Shown here piece after piece: positions 9,118 to 18,242 of a stretch of DNA of 64,000 nucleotides (position 1 is the stretch's first letter; every line of letters starts with the position of its first letter). Position numbers and translations under genes: made by a program. Source of the DNA: Corynebacterium suicordis DSM 45110 (GTDB taxonomy: Bacteria; Actinomycetota; Actinomycetes; Mycobacteriales; Mycobacteriaceae); NCBI RefSeq assembly GCF_015351405.1, contig NZ_JADKMY010000002.1, forward strand, positions 388,335-452,334, in the 5' to 3' direction. The notes under the pieces were generated by a model, which worked only from the letters and a program-made list of their open reading frames with translations, had not been told where the DNA came from and did not search any database.

Positions 9118-10008
9118 CTAACGCTCCCCCAGCTCCAACGCCTGGCAGTTGGGGCACCACCAAATGATGCGCTCCAGCTCTGCATCATCGAGGTCTGGAT
9201 CTCCCCCAGCCCAGCGGCCACCCAGCGTCGATTGCTCGATCGCTTCCCCGCATCGCCGGCAGGCCTTTCCAGCGCGCCCGAACACAAACGTGCTCATGCC
9301 TGGCCGCCTATCACCGGTAAAAATCCGGTGCGGTTCCATGCGGTTTTCCCACATCACTCGGCGCGCCAGATCTATCGCCTTTTCCACTCCTCGGCCGCCC
9401 ACCGCACCAACTGGAACCGCGGGGTGCCGACCCATGAGGAACATGATCTCCGCGCGGTACTCATTGCCGACACCCGCCACATTTTTCTGATCCAGCAGTG
9501 CCGCGCCCAAGCTGCGCTCGGGCCGCCGCATCACCCGCCGGATGGCTTCATCTCTGCCGGAACGCCCATCCCAGCGCGGATCCTGCTCCGGCAGCTCCCA
9601 CCGGGAATCCAAGATATCCGGCCCAAGGTGCTCAATGGTGGCGTCGTAAGAAGAAACGGGAAAGAGCCGCACGAACCCCAAAGAATGGCCCACGATCTCA
9701 ATATCGGAGCCACCTTGGTGCTGCGGGGACAGATGCAGAATGATCCGCGCGCTATAACCCGGGCGGCGCCAACGCGTCCCTCGCGCATGAATGGCCCACA
9801 CACCCTCCATTTTCAGGTGGGTGTGCACGATTGTATCCCCGACCTGCATGAACAGGTGCTTTCCATAGGGCCACACGCGATGGACCACCTGCCCGTCCAG
9901 GTTGTGGGTGGCAAAGCGCGGCACACGAATATCGGTGTGCGTGACCGTACGGCCCTGCATCCATTGCAGGCGCTCGGAAAGCTGCAACACGGAATCGCCT
10001 TCAGGCAT
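9118..10008 (-). CDS. nei2: Fpg/Nei family DNA glycosylase (Nei2/endonuclease VIII type)
   Basis: Base-excision repair glycosylase/AP lyase of 296 aa. It begins MPEGDS, whose Pro2 is the catalytic nucleophile and Glu3 the proton relay after removal of Met1. The middle has the H2TH region with DQKNVAGVGNEYRAE, and the C-terminus a zinc finger (CRRCGEAIEQ ... CPNCQ). GDSV rather than GELP places it with the Nei/EndoVIII branch. It begins 30 bp after lhr, the lhr-nei2 pairing typical of actinobacteria, with a GGAGGTGAAT ribosome site. A TGGCGTCG repeat copy at 9639 encodes the loop SSYDAT. Confidence 0.93.
   Translation of the reverse strand: MPEGDSVLQLSERLQWMQGRTVTHTDIRVPRFATHNLDGQVVHRVWPYGKHLFMQVGDTIVHTHLKMEGVWAIHARGTRWRRPGYSARIILHLSPQHQGGSDIEIVGHSLGFVRLFPVSSYDATIEHLGPDILDSRWELPEQDPRWDGRSGRDEAIRRVMRRPERSLGAALLDQKNVAGVGNEYRAEIMFLMGRHPAVPVGAVGGRGVEKAIDLARRVMWENRMEPHRIFTGDRRPGMSTFVFGRAGKACRRCGEAIEQSTLGGRWAGGDPDLDDAELERIIWWCPNCQALELGER
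9639..9654 (+). repeat. TGGCGTCG repeat copy (inside nei2)
   Basis: TGGCGTCGTAAGAAGA: exact core plus purine tail, preceded by GG. It is antisense to nei2 and codes a loop segment. Confidence 0.7.
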
Positions 10009-10038
10009 GATTCACCTCCACTTCGGGGATCTGCGGGC

Positions 10039-13000
10039 TCACTTAATGCTCAGCCCCTTGGGTGTCAGCCGCGCGCCAGCAGCGGTCCACGCGCGCGTAT
10101 CGGCCCCCATGACGCTCACGCCATCGATCCGCTCCAGCACCACCGGCGCCAGCTTCCCGGCGCGCACTGCCGCGGTGATCGCGTCCACGACGTGGGTGAT
10201 GATTCCCGACGCCACCCCCGCATCCTCATCGCCAAAGCTCACAGCCTGTTTTTGTCCCAGAATGCTGAGCCCGCGGGCGCCTCTGCTGAGGTGCGCGAGA
10301 GCCTGACCGTTGCGCAGAATCACCAGCGAGCCCACGCCCCGGTGTGGGCTGGGTACCTCTTCTGCCACTTCTGGCCAAGGCAGTGCGGAGCCATAGGGGT
10401 TGGCGGGATCAGCTGCGGCCAGGATGATTGCGTGGGCTGGTCCGATGGCTTGAGTGCTGTCCGTTCCGTCTTCCATCCGCCGCAGTTGAGAGATCACCCC
10501 GCGCGGGGCAAACTGGGCTCCACCCAGCCCCTCCACCACGTAGCCGCGCAGGACCACTCCGGAATCCTCCCAGGCAGAAAGCGTGCGATACGCATCCGCG
10601 AAACCACCGGCGGATTTCTCCGCCACGATTGATCCCCGCGTGACTACTCCATAGCGGTCCAGCCACGCCTCGCCCCGGGCAACGGCCCGGTCCGCGGCGC
10701 TCGCTGCATGCGCGGCACCCCGCGGAACCGCAGCCCAGCGGCCAGGAACCGAAGCGTGCGCATTCACCGCCGCCCGGCGCGCCCGGGCCTCCTCACTCTT
10801 GGCCGTCTGGGCAAAGGAGGTGCGCCCCATCCGCAACCGTCGCTGAGATCCTCTACCACGATCCTTCCGGGGTGCGCGGTGGGCGGATTTTCCGCTGGCC
10901 CCGGCATCCAGCAAGCGACGCCGGAGAGCGGCGAAGGAATCCGGCACCAGCAGTGAACTATCGAACAGCTCCCACATGGCCGCATCAACTTCGGCGTGAT
11001 TGGCGCCCGTGACCTGGGCTAATTCGCTGGCGAGGAAAGCTCCGCCATGGCTGACATGCTCCAGGATCTGGGCGGCAACGGTGGTGGTGATGGGCTCCTC
11101 GGGCTCCAGCAACGCTGGCGCTAGCTCGGCGGGAAGCAGCATCACCAGCGGGTCATTACTTCCCGCGCTGCCAGCTCCCACGGCCAACACCTCGCCGGAA
11201 TTGAGCAGCTCGTCCAAGTCCTCCGGCTGATAATTGGGGATGCGCGCCGGCAACACCACGGTTTCCCATGCACTGGCGGGCAGGGCCACGCCAGCCAGCT
11301 GTTCCAGTACGCTCGGCAGATCCTCCCGCTCGGACTCCAGCAACCCGTGCCATGCTTGGAGGAATTCGGCATACGTGGCACGGCTGACCGGCTCCAGCGC
11401 TCCCCGGGCAGCGGCCAGCGTGGCAGAGCGCAAACGCCGCAGCATTCCCACGTCCACGTATTGCGTGGGCGGCTCCCCCGCGGAGTCTTCGTCAAGCACG
11501 AAAGTGCCGGAATCGAGGCGTCGATCCCCCACCCACCTGCGCAACAAGGAATCAGACGTGGCCACACCCAAGCCGAACTCCGCGGCGGCCTCGGCTGCGG
11601 TGAACGGCCCACGATGACGAGCCCACCGCAGCAACAACTGATCCACCGCGTCCGCAACCGGCTGCGGGTCTGCGGCGGCACCGGGCGGCACCGGCACGCC
11701 CAAACCATCACGTAGCAGGGGTAAATCTTCCACCACGGCCAATTTCCTGGCCCCGCCAAAGCTGACTTCCACGATCCGCTGCGGCATCAACGCACGGATG
11801 TCTGCCAGCGGGTCCTCGCCCGTCATCTCTCGGCGCTCCATCACCTGCTCGGCGGTCATGGGCCCGAGCATCCGCAGCATGTCCACCACCTGCTCCACGT
11901 GCACGGCCCGGCGCCCCTCCGCCAGCCATTGCGCGCCCTCCACCACGTTGCGGATTACCTGCGAGCTCAGCAGCAAGCCCTCGCCGGACTTGCCCAACAC
12001 TTTGGCCAGCAGCGCTGGATCCACCGCCAAAGCCGCGGCACGCTCGGCGGAATCGCCCTCGTACATGAACGCGCTGGTGTACGTGAACAGCAAAGACTCC
12101 GCGAAGGCACTCGGCGCTTCCGTGGTGACTTCAGCCACCCGCAGCGCGTCCTGCCCACCGCGCGTCTCCAATCCCCGCACCAGGCTTTTCAGCGCATCGA
12201 GGTCATACACATCGTGTAGGCACTCGCGCATCGTCTCCACCATCACGGGAAACTCCGGGTGGTTGCGCGCCACATCCAGCAACTGCGAAGCCTTTTGTCT
12301 CTGCTGCCACAACGGCTGCCGCTTGCCCGGGGTTCGCCGCGGCAACAGCAGCGCACGAGCAGCACATTCCCGGAAACGCCCCGCGAACAGCGCCGATGAA
12401 CCCACATTGTCCATCACGTCGGCCAGCACGTTGTCTGCCGCGTCCCCCGTGTTGCTTTCATCTTTTCTTTCCGACGCCAACAGCAACTCCAACCCCGGAG
12501 GTTGTTCCGAATAGGGAAGGCGCAGAACCATGCCGTCATCCCCGGCGACGGCCATCGCGTCAATCCCCGTTTCCCGTTGCAGTTGAGCGGCCAGTGCCAT
12601 GGCCCACGGCGCGTTGATACCCCGACCAAATGGGCTGTGCACAATCACGCGCCAATCGCCGATCTCATCCCGGAACCTCTCGATGAGCAGTGTCTTTTCA
12701 TCCGGGATGATGCCCGCGGTCTCTTTTTGCGCGGCGTAATACGCATCCAGGTTTCCCCGGGTGTTGTGGCAAATGAAGTCGGAACCCCGCAGGTCTTGCA
12801 GGCTCTGCGTGCCCCATTCGCGCCGGTGCTGACCGATGGCCCGCCCCAGCTCGATGGGCCTACCCTCCGCATCGCCTGTCCAAAACGGCAGTCGGCCAGT
12901 GTGCCCAGCCGCAGGAGCCACGATCACCTGATCCCGCGAGATCTCCAGGATTCTCCAGCTGGATGCCCCGAGGGTGAACACATCTCCCACACGGGATTCG

Positions 13001-14973
13001 TAGACCATCTCCTCATCCAGCTCACCCACGCGCCGGGCGCCGGTTTCCTCACCTGCGGCGAGGAAGACCCCGAACATTCCCCGGTCCGGAATCGTGCCAC
13101 CGCTGGTCACGGCCAGGCGCTGCGAGCCCGGGCGAGCTGTCAGCGTGCCCGCTTGGGTGTCATAGACCACGCGCGCCTTGAGGTCCGCGAAATCCGTGGA
13201 TGGGTAATGCCCGCTGATTAGCTCCACCACGGCATCGAAGGCTTCGCGTGGCAGGGCAGCATACGGATGCGCGCGGCGCACCACCCGCCACCATTCCTCC
13301 ACATCCAGCGAGGTCTCCAGTTCAGTCTCAACGGGATCTTCCTCTCCCCGGCCCATGAGCTGCGGCACGGCATCTGCCTGCACAGCCGCCGCCACCGTCT
13401 GCTGGGCCAGCACATCAAGCGCGTTGTTCACCACGTGCAGCGGTTCCAGCTCACCCTTGAGGAGTTTGTCCACGATCACCGTGGCGGCTTCCGCATCCTG
13501 CTTGTGCAGCGGATAAATAGTCGCGCCACTGGTTGCACCCACTGTGTGCCCGGCGCGACCACAACGCTGAATTGCTGCAGACACACTGGGAGGCGCGCCC
13601 ACCTGGATCACGTGATCCACCAAACCCATATCGATGCCCAGCTCCAGAGAACTGGTGGCCACCACGCACTTCAATCGCCCGGCCTTGAGAGCTTCCTCGA
13701 TGTCCGCGCGCTCATCCTTGGACACCGACCCATGGTGCGCCCGGGCGATGATCGGTTCCACCCCGCGCACCGCGGTGGACTGCGCCATGAGCTGGGCGGG
13801 ATCTCTCCTGGTGGGGTTGGCCAGCGCGTCCGGATCATGCTCCTTGGCCCACTCCTCATTGAGCGCACCAGTGAGTCGCTCCGCGCTACGCCGGGAGTTC
13901 ACGAACACCAGCGTGGAGTGATTCTCCATGATCTGCTCGTACACCGCGCGCTGCACGTGTGGCCACACGCTCTTTTGCTGTGGCAGAGCGGATTCCTTAT
14001 CCACCCCGCTGGCCACTCGCGCGCCGGAGCCCGCTGAGGTGTTTCCTCCCAGCCCCTCTCCCATGAGTGAAGGTCCGAGGAGGGCTTCGTCGATAAGCTC
14101 TGAATCCCCCTCCGAAATGGCTGAAGCATCTTCAAAGCTCGACGCCGCCACGTCCTCATACGCGGGCGGATCCTGAAAATCCTCCACCACTGAACGGACC
14201 TGCACATCCCAGGACTTGGAGGAGCGGGGGTTGACCACGGTGACGGGCCGATCCCCACCGAGGAAGCTGGCCACCGTATCGATCGGGTTGACGGTGGCGG
14301 AAAGCCCGATGCGCTGCACGGGTTGCTCCGTGAGCATTTCCAGGCGCTCCAAACTCAGAGCTAGGTGCGTGCCACGCTTTGTGCCCGCCACGGCGTGGAC
14401 CTCATCCACGATGACCGTGTCCACTCCCCTCAGCGTGCCCGCCGCCTTGGAGGTGAGCATGAGGTAGAGAGATTCCGGAGTGGTGATGAGGATTTCCGGA
14501 GGGTTGCGCAGCATCTTCGCGCGCTCGCTGGACGGGGTATCGCCACTGCGGACCCCCACTCGAACTGGCGCCACCGTTTCTTCCATGGCGGCCGCGGTGC
14601 GCGCGATACCTGCTAATGGGGCAGCCAGGTTTCTATCCACGTCCACGCCCAGGGCCTTGAGCGGGGAGATGTACAGCACGCGGGTGCCGGCCTTTTGCGT
14701 GCTGGATTTCTTGGCATTGGATTTCTTGGTGCTGGATTTCGCGGCGGCGGGGTTCGGCGATTCCTGCAAGAACGACCCGCGGGTGAGTTCAGAGAGCGCC
14801 CACAAGAAAGCTGCCAATGTTTTACCCGAACCAGTCGGGGCAACAACGAGGGCGTTGTGGCCAGTGGAAATGGCCTCCCACGCCTGGTTTTGTACCACCG
14901 TGGGCTCGACAAACACGTCCCGAAACCATGCCGAGACGGGGGCATGAAATTTATCCAGCGGGTCGTGGAGCAT
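10039..14973 (-). CDS. lhr: ATP-dependent DNA helicase Lhr
   Basis: Very large superfamily 2 helicase (1644 aa) that translocates 3'-5' on single-stranded DNA and acts in DNA repair. In order: Walker A APTGSGKT near residue 45, motif II DEVH near residue 195, SATVNP (motif III), and motif VI QRCGRAGH in the second RecA domain, followed by the long Lhr-specific winged-helix and core C-terminal region. Two low-complexity inserts stand out: a Lys/Ser-rich stretch after the Walker A motif and an acidic/Gly/Ser stretch of about 70 aa (around SEGDSELIDEALLGPS). It is divergent from cysQ by only 35 bp and followed by nei2 on the same strand. Confidence 0.96.
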   Translation of the reverse strand: MLHDPLDKFHAPVSAWFRDVFVEPTVVQNQAWEAISTGHNALVVAPTGSGKTLAAFLWALSELTRGSFLQESPNPAAAKSSTKKSNAKKSSTQKAGTRVLYISPLKALGVDVDRNLAAPLAGIARTAAAMEETVAPVRVGVRSGDTPSSERAKMLRNPPEILITTPESLYLMLTSKAAGTLRGVDTVIVDEVHAVAGTKRGTHLALSLERLEMLTEQPVQRIGLSATVNPIDTVASFLGGDRPVTVVNPRSSKSWDVQVRSVVEDFQDPPAYEDVAASSFEDASAISEGDSELIDEALLGPSLMGEGLGGNTSAGSGARVASGVDKESALPQQKSVWPHVQRAVYEQIMENHSTLVFVNSRRSAERLTGALNEEWAKEHDPDALANPTRRDPAQLMAQSTAVRGVEPIIARAHHGSVSKDERADIEEALKAGRLKCVVATSSLELGIDMGLVDHVIQVGAPPSVSAAIQRCGRAGHTVGATSGATIYPLHKQDAEAATVIVDKLLKGELEPLHVVNNALDVLAQQTVAAAVQADAVPQLMGRGEEDPVETELETSLDVEEWWRVVRRAHPYAALPREAFDAVVELISGHYPSTDFADLKARVVYDTQAGTLTARPGSQRLAVTSGGTIPDRGMFGVFLAAGEETGARRVGELDEEMVYESRVGDVFTLGASSWRILEISRDQVIVAPAAGHTGRLPFWTGDAEGRPIELGRAIGQHRREWGTQSLQDLRGSDFICHNTRGNLDAYYAAQKETAGIIPDEKTLLIERFRDEIGDWRVIVHSPFGRGINAPWAMALAAQLQRETGIDAMAVAGDDGMVLRLPYSEQPPGLELLLASERKDESNTGDAADNVLADVMDNVGSSALFAGRFRECAARALLLPRRTPGKRQPLWQQRQKASQLLDVARNHPEFPVMVETMRECLHDVYDLDALKSLVRGLETRGGQDALRVAEVTTEAPSAFAESLLFTYTSAFMYEGDSAERAAALAVDPALLAKVLGKSGEGLLLSSQVIRNVVEGAQWLAEGRRAVHVEQVVDMLRMLGPMTAEQVMERREMTGEDPLADIRALMPQRIVEVSFGGARKLAVVEDLPLLRDGLGVPVPPGAAADPQPVADAVDQLLLRWARHRGPFTAAEAAAEFGLGVATSDSLLRRWVGDRRLDSGTFVLDEDSAGEPPTQYVDVGMLRRLRSATLAAARGALEPVSRATYAEFLQAWHGLLESEREDLPSVLEQLAGVALPASAWETVVLPARIPNYQPEDLDELLNSGEVLAVGAGSAGSNDPLVMLLPAELAPALLEPEEPITTTVAAQILEHVSHGGAFLASELAQVTGANHAEVDAAMWELFDSSLLVPDSFAALRRRLLDAGASGKSAHRAPRKDRGRGSQRRLRMGRTSFAQTAKSEEARARRAAVNAHASVPGRWAAVPRGAAHAASAADRAVARGEAWLDRYGVVTRGSIVAEKSAGGFADAYRTLSAWEDSGVVLRGYVVEGLGGAQFAPRGVISQLRRMEDGTDSTQAIGPAHAIILAAADPANPYGSALPWPEVAEEVPSPHRGVGSLVILRNGQALAHLSRGARGLSILGQKQAVSFGDEDAGVASGIITHVVDAITAAVRAGKLAPVVLERIDGVSVMGADTRAWTAAGARLTPKGLSIK
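12464..12479 (-). repeat. TGGCGTCG repeat copy (inside lhr)
   Basis: Reads TGGCGTCGGAAAGAAA on the minus strand and continues with A-rich purines. In the Lhr reading frame it codes LASERKDE, a polar linker. Confidence 0.75.
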
Positions 14974-15008
14974 GTGACTATCTTATTCCAACGCTAAAAT
15001 CGGAGGTT

Positions 15009-15770
15009 ATGACGGCTGATCTCAATGATGAAACCCTCGCCCTGCGTCTTGCACTGGGCACCGGAGAAATTCTCAAGGGTGTGCGAAACGTAGGTCTCCT
15101 GCGCGGCGAGGCCTTGGGAGACGCCGGAGATTCCCAAGCTCAGGACTGGATTGCGCGCTGCCTGGAGCAGCACCGCCCGGATGATGCCATGCTCTCCGAA
15201 GAGGCTCCAGATACCAAGGAACGCCTGGGGATGGAGCGCGTGTGGATCATTGATCCGCTCGATGGAACCCGCGAGTTTGCTTCGGTTCGCCAAGACTGGG
15301 CCGTGCATATCGCGCTGGCAGAGAACGGGAAAATTACCCACGCTGCCGTGGGCATGCCTGATCTGGGAACCGTGTTCCTCACCTCCGAGGTGCGCGCCGT
15401 TGATGGGCCTGCCACCAACCGCCTGGTGGTGAGCCGCAACTCCCCACCGAAGATCGGCCAGTTCGTGGCAGATGAGCTGGGCATGGAGCTCGTCACCATG
15501 GGCAGCTGTGGCGCCAAGGCTGTCTCCGTGATCCTTGGAGATAACGATGCGTACATCCACGCCGGTGGCCAGTACGAGTGGGATAACGCCGCACCCGTGG
15601 GCATTGCCGAAGCAGCCGGTCTGCACACCAGCCGCTTGGACGGCTCCAAGATCGTCTATAACCAAGAGGATCCTTACCTCCCAGACCTGCTGATCAGCCG
15701 CAAGAACATCGCGGAGAAGATCCTGGCAGCCGTGGAAAAGTTCCACGCAGGACACGGCGAGTACGCCTAG
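15009..15770 (+). CDS. cysQ: CysQ-like 3'(2'),5'-bisphosphate nucleotidase (IMPase superfamily)
   Basis: Third IMPase-superfamily gene in the window, 253 aa. It has SEEAPD, the metal-binding DPLDGTREFA motif (about residues 82-91) and a C-terminal WDNAAPVGIAEAAG motif close to CysQ. Members remove the 3'-phosphate of PAP from sulfate assimilation; an inositol phosphatase role cannot be excluded. Start MTADLND at 15009 has a GGAGG only two bases upstream, which is unusually close. It is divergent from lhr and precedes thyA-folA on the same strand. Confidence 0.85.
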   Translation: MTADLNDETLALRLALGTGEILKGVRNVGLLRGEALGDAGDSQAQDWIARCLEQHRPDDAMLSEEAPDTKERLGMERVWIIDPLDGTREFASVRQDWAVHIALAENGKITHAAVGMPDLGTVFLTSEVRAVDGPATNRLVVSRNSPPKIGQFVADELGMELVTMGSCGAKAVSVILGDNDAYIHAGGQYEWDNAAPVGIAEAAGLHTSRLDGSKIVYNQEDPYLPDLLISRKNIAEKILAAVEKFHAGHGEYA

Positions 15771-15945
15771 CCCTTCCCGGGCATTCCCCGGGCTCGGACG
15801 CTGAGCAGAGTGCGCTCCGCACGCGATCCCCTGTCCCAGTTCACCGCGCCCACTAGGCTCCGTTAGGCTGTCACTCAGATCAGCGCTGGCTACTTTAATC
15901 TTTGACGGCCAGCAGAACATTTTGGAATAAGGCGCGAGGAGAGAC

Positions 15946-16776
15946 GTGTTGGCGTCGGATAACAAGAACACCGAGTCCCCGATCCCGACCCCCTATGAGG
16001 ATCTGCTGCGGGAGATTCTGGAGACGGGAGCGCACCGCGGCGATCGCACGGGAACCGGCACCACCAGCCTGTTCGGCAAACAGATCCGCTTCAACCTGGC
16101 GGACTCTTTCCCGCTGCTGACCACCAAGTCTGTCCACGTGAAATCCGTGGTGGGCGAACTGCTGTGGTTCCTGCGCGGCGACTCCAATGTGCACTGGCTG
16201 CAGGAAAACGGCATCCGCATCTGGAACGAATGGGCCGATGAAAACGGCGAGCTGGGACCGGTCTACGGAGTGCAGTGGCGCTCCTGGCCCACCCCAGATG
16301 GTGCGCACATCGACCAGATCGCGCAGAGCCTGGAAATGCTGCGCACGCAGCCGGAATCGCGACGCAACATCGTCTCCGCCTGGAACGTCGCGGAGATCTC
16401 CAACATGGCGCTGCCTCCCTGCCACCTGCTGTTCCAGTTCTATGTGGCGGATGGGAAGCTCAGCTGCCAGCTGTACCAGCGCAGCGCGGATATGTTCCTG
16501 GGCGTGCCATTCAACATCGCCAGCTATTCTCTGCTCACGCACATGTTTGCGCAGCAGGCTGGGTTGGAGGTCGGCGAGTTCATTTGGACCGGCGGTGACT
16601 GCCACATCTATGACAACCACCAAGATCAGGTGCGCCTGCAGCTGAGCCGCGAGGCTCGCCCGTACCCGCAGCTGGAGCTCACGAAGGCTGCGGACATCTT
16701 CAGCTACGGTTTCAGCGACATCAACTTCACCGGCTATGACCCACATCCGGCAATCAAGGGAAAGGTGGCCGTGTAA
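15946..16776 (+). CDS. thyA: Thymidylate synthase
   Basis: Methylates dUMP to dTMP using methylene-tetrahydrofolate. The 276-aa product has the dUMP-binding [10 protein letters not shown] segment, the catalytic cysteine in ALPPCH (about residue 159), [17 protein letters not shown] and [11 protein letters not shown]. It starts at GTG 15946 behind AGGAGAGAC. The first codons (LASDNKN) are coded by a copy of the TGGCGTCG repeat (15950-15957), giving a polar N-terminal extension ahead of the conserved YEDLLREIL. It directly abuts folA, which regenerates its folate co-substrate. Confidence 0.97.
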   Translation: MLASDNKNTESPIPTPYEDLLREILETGAHRGDRTGTGTTSLFGKQIRFNLADSFPLLTTKSVHVKSVVGELLWFLRGDSNVHWLQENGIRIWNEWADENGELGPVYGVQWRSWPTPDGAHIDQIAQSLEMLRTQPESRRNIVSAWNVAEISNMALPPCHLLFQFYVADGKLSCQLYQRSADMFLGVPFNIASYSLLTHMFAQQAGLEVGEFIWTGGDCHIYDNHQDQVRLQLSREARPYPQLELTKAADIFSYGFSDINFTGYDPHPAIKGKVAV

Positions 16777-17385
16777 ATGGCGCAGGATTACCCCAATCTC
16801 TCACTCGCTGAGCTGCGTGAGCACCTGGATGAGGGCGTGGAAGTGGCCATGATCTGGGCACAGACCACGGATCTGGTGATCGGAGACGGCGAAGATATGC
16901 CGTGGTACCTGCCGGAGGATCTGCAGCATTTCAAGGAATCCACCGAGGGTTACGCCGTGGTGATGGGCCGCACCTCATGGGAGGCGCTGGGGGATGCATA
17001 TCGCCCACTGCCCAAGCGAGAGAATTTCGTGGTGACCAGTAATGCGTCCTATGACGCGCCGGGCGGGCACGTCTACACCAACCTCTCCGAGGCAATTGGG
17101 AAAGCCGCGGAATGGATGGAAGCGCATTCCAGCGCGGAAATCAGCAATACCGTGTGGATTTTGGGCGGCGGCACCGTGTACAAGCAGTGCATGGATGTGG
17201 CGGATCGGATCGTCATCACGGAGATCGACATGACCGCGCCGGAGCGTTTCCAGGTCTTCGCCCCGGAGATTCCCGAAGACACGTTCACGCAAAACGCCGG
17301 CGAGTGGCTCACCTCGGAAAAGGGCCACGCAGTGGATGATGATGAGCCACTGCACTACCGAATCGTGGAGTGGACCCGGAAGTAG
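16777..17385 (+). CDS. folA: Dihydrofolate reductase
   Basis: Reduces dihydrofolate to tetrahydrofolate with NADPH, closing the cycle with ThyA. At 202 aa it is longer than the usual 160 or so because of an N-terminal stretch of about 25 residues (MAQDYPNLSLAELREH) and an insertion near the C-terminus. Core motifs are IWAQTTDLVIG, MPWYLPEDLQHFK, VMGRTSWEAL and ILGGGTVYKQ. The ATG follows the thyA TAA without a gap, so translation is probably coupled. Confidence 0.95.
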   Translation: MAQDYPNLSLAELREHLDEGVEVAMIWAQTTDLVIGDGEDMPWYLPEDLQHFKESTEGYAVVMGRTSWEALGDAYRPLPKRENFVVTSNASYDAPGGHVYTNLSEAIGKAAEWMEAHSSAEISNTVWILGGGTVYKQCMDVADRIVITEIDMTAPERFQVFAPEIPEDTFTQNAGEWLTSEKGHAVDDDEPLHYRIVEWTRK

Positions 17386-17452
17386 CGGGCGGCCACGGCC
17401 TAGGAAAAATCCAAACCTAGTACAATCCTAGAAGTGCTTTTTCAAGCACATT

Positions 17453-17525
17453 GCCCCAGTAGCTCAGTGGATAGAGCACGGCTCTCCTAAAGCCGGTGTC
17501 GGAGGTTCGATTCCTCTCTGGGGCA
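17453..17525 (+). tRNA. tRNA-Arg (anticodon CCT)
   Basis: A 73-nt cloverleaf: 7-bp acceptor GCCCCAG/CTGGGGC, D-arm AGCTCAGTGGATAGAGCA, anticodon loop CTCCTAA closed by GGCT/AGCC, T-arm GGAGGTTCGATTCCTCT, discriminator A. The anticodon CCT decodes AGG. No CCA is encoded. Confidence 0.97.
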
Positions 17526-17888
17526 CATTTTTCTGCCCGGAGCTCGCCTAAGCTCCCCCGGAGCCCACGCGGCAACTGAAACCCCCGCCAACGATTTCCC
17601 GCGGAAAAGCCACGGGCTGGCGTCGAAAACAAAGAGAAATAAACGCCACTTTCTATAAGTAAATATCGCGGCCACCTGCCGTCTCGGCCCCGATCGCACC
17701 CCGATCCTCCCCCATTGCCCCCGAAAATTGCTGCACGTTTGCGCACGTCGCTGGCAGCCGCGAACTATTTTCGCATGAAAAACCACATTAGCCCCAAATT
17801 TCCCACGCGTGCACGGTAGCGTTCCGCACTAGCTTAATCGCGACCATTGTCGTAATCCGGCGATGGTCTTTTAGTAAGGAGAATCCGC
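17526..17888. other. Intergenic region between tRNA-Arg and mctB
   Basis: About 360 bp without a gene. It contains one strong TGGCGTCG repeat copy (17618-17635) whose TGGCGT can pair with ACGCCA at 17643-17648. The mctBC promoter should lie in the second half, and the ribosome site AAGGAGAA sits just before 17889. No confident RamA, RamB or GlxR site was found by eye. Confidence 0.5.
17618..17635 (+). repeat. TGGCGTCG repeat copy (intergenic, before mctBC)
   Basis: TGGCGTCGAAAACAAAGA followed by GAAATAAA: exact core with a long A-rich tail, preceded by GGGC. Confidence 0.75.
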
Positions 17889-18242
17889 GTGAGCCAATCA
17901 GTGCCTTCGCACGTCAAACACAGTCCCACCGCTGAAGAGTTCCGGACTGCCCAAAAAAGCCCAGAATTTCAAGAATTGCGCTCCAAGCAGCGCGGATTCA
18001 CCTTCCCGCTCACCATCGCGGGTCTGCTCTGGTTCATCACATATGTGCTGGTCGCGATGTACGCGCCTAGCTTCCTCTCCATCAAGATCCTGGGCAACAT
18101 CAACCTGGGAATCCTGGTGGGGCTGCTGCAGTTCGTCACCACCTTCGCCATCACCTGGCTGTATGTGTCATTCGCCAATAAGCAACTAGAACCCCGCTCT
18201 CGCGCGATCCGCGAAGCTCTGGAAAATCAGGAGCGCCCCTAA
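17889..18242 (+). CDS. mctB: DUF485 membrane protein, small subunit of monocarboxylate uptake
   Basis: A 117-aa membrane protein with two transmembrane helices (about residues 40-65 and 75-100) and the DUF485 pattern FTFPLTIAGLLWFITYVLVA. DUF485 proteins accompany acetate/monocarboxylate symporters of the SSS family; in C. glutamicum the pair is mctB-mctC. GTG start at 17889 behind AAGGAGAA. The stop codon overlaps the mctC start (TAATG), so the two are translationally coupled. Confidence 0.9.
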   Translation: MSQSVPSHVKHSPTAEEFRTAQKSPEFQELRSKQRGFTFPLTIAGLLWFITYVLVAMYAPSFLSIKILGNINLGILVGLLQFVTTFAITWLYVSFANKQLEPRSRAIREALENQERP

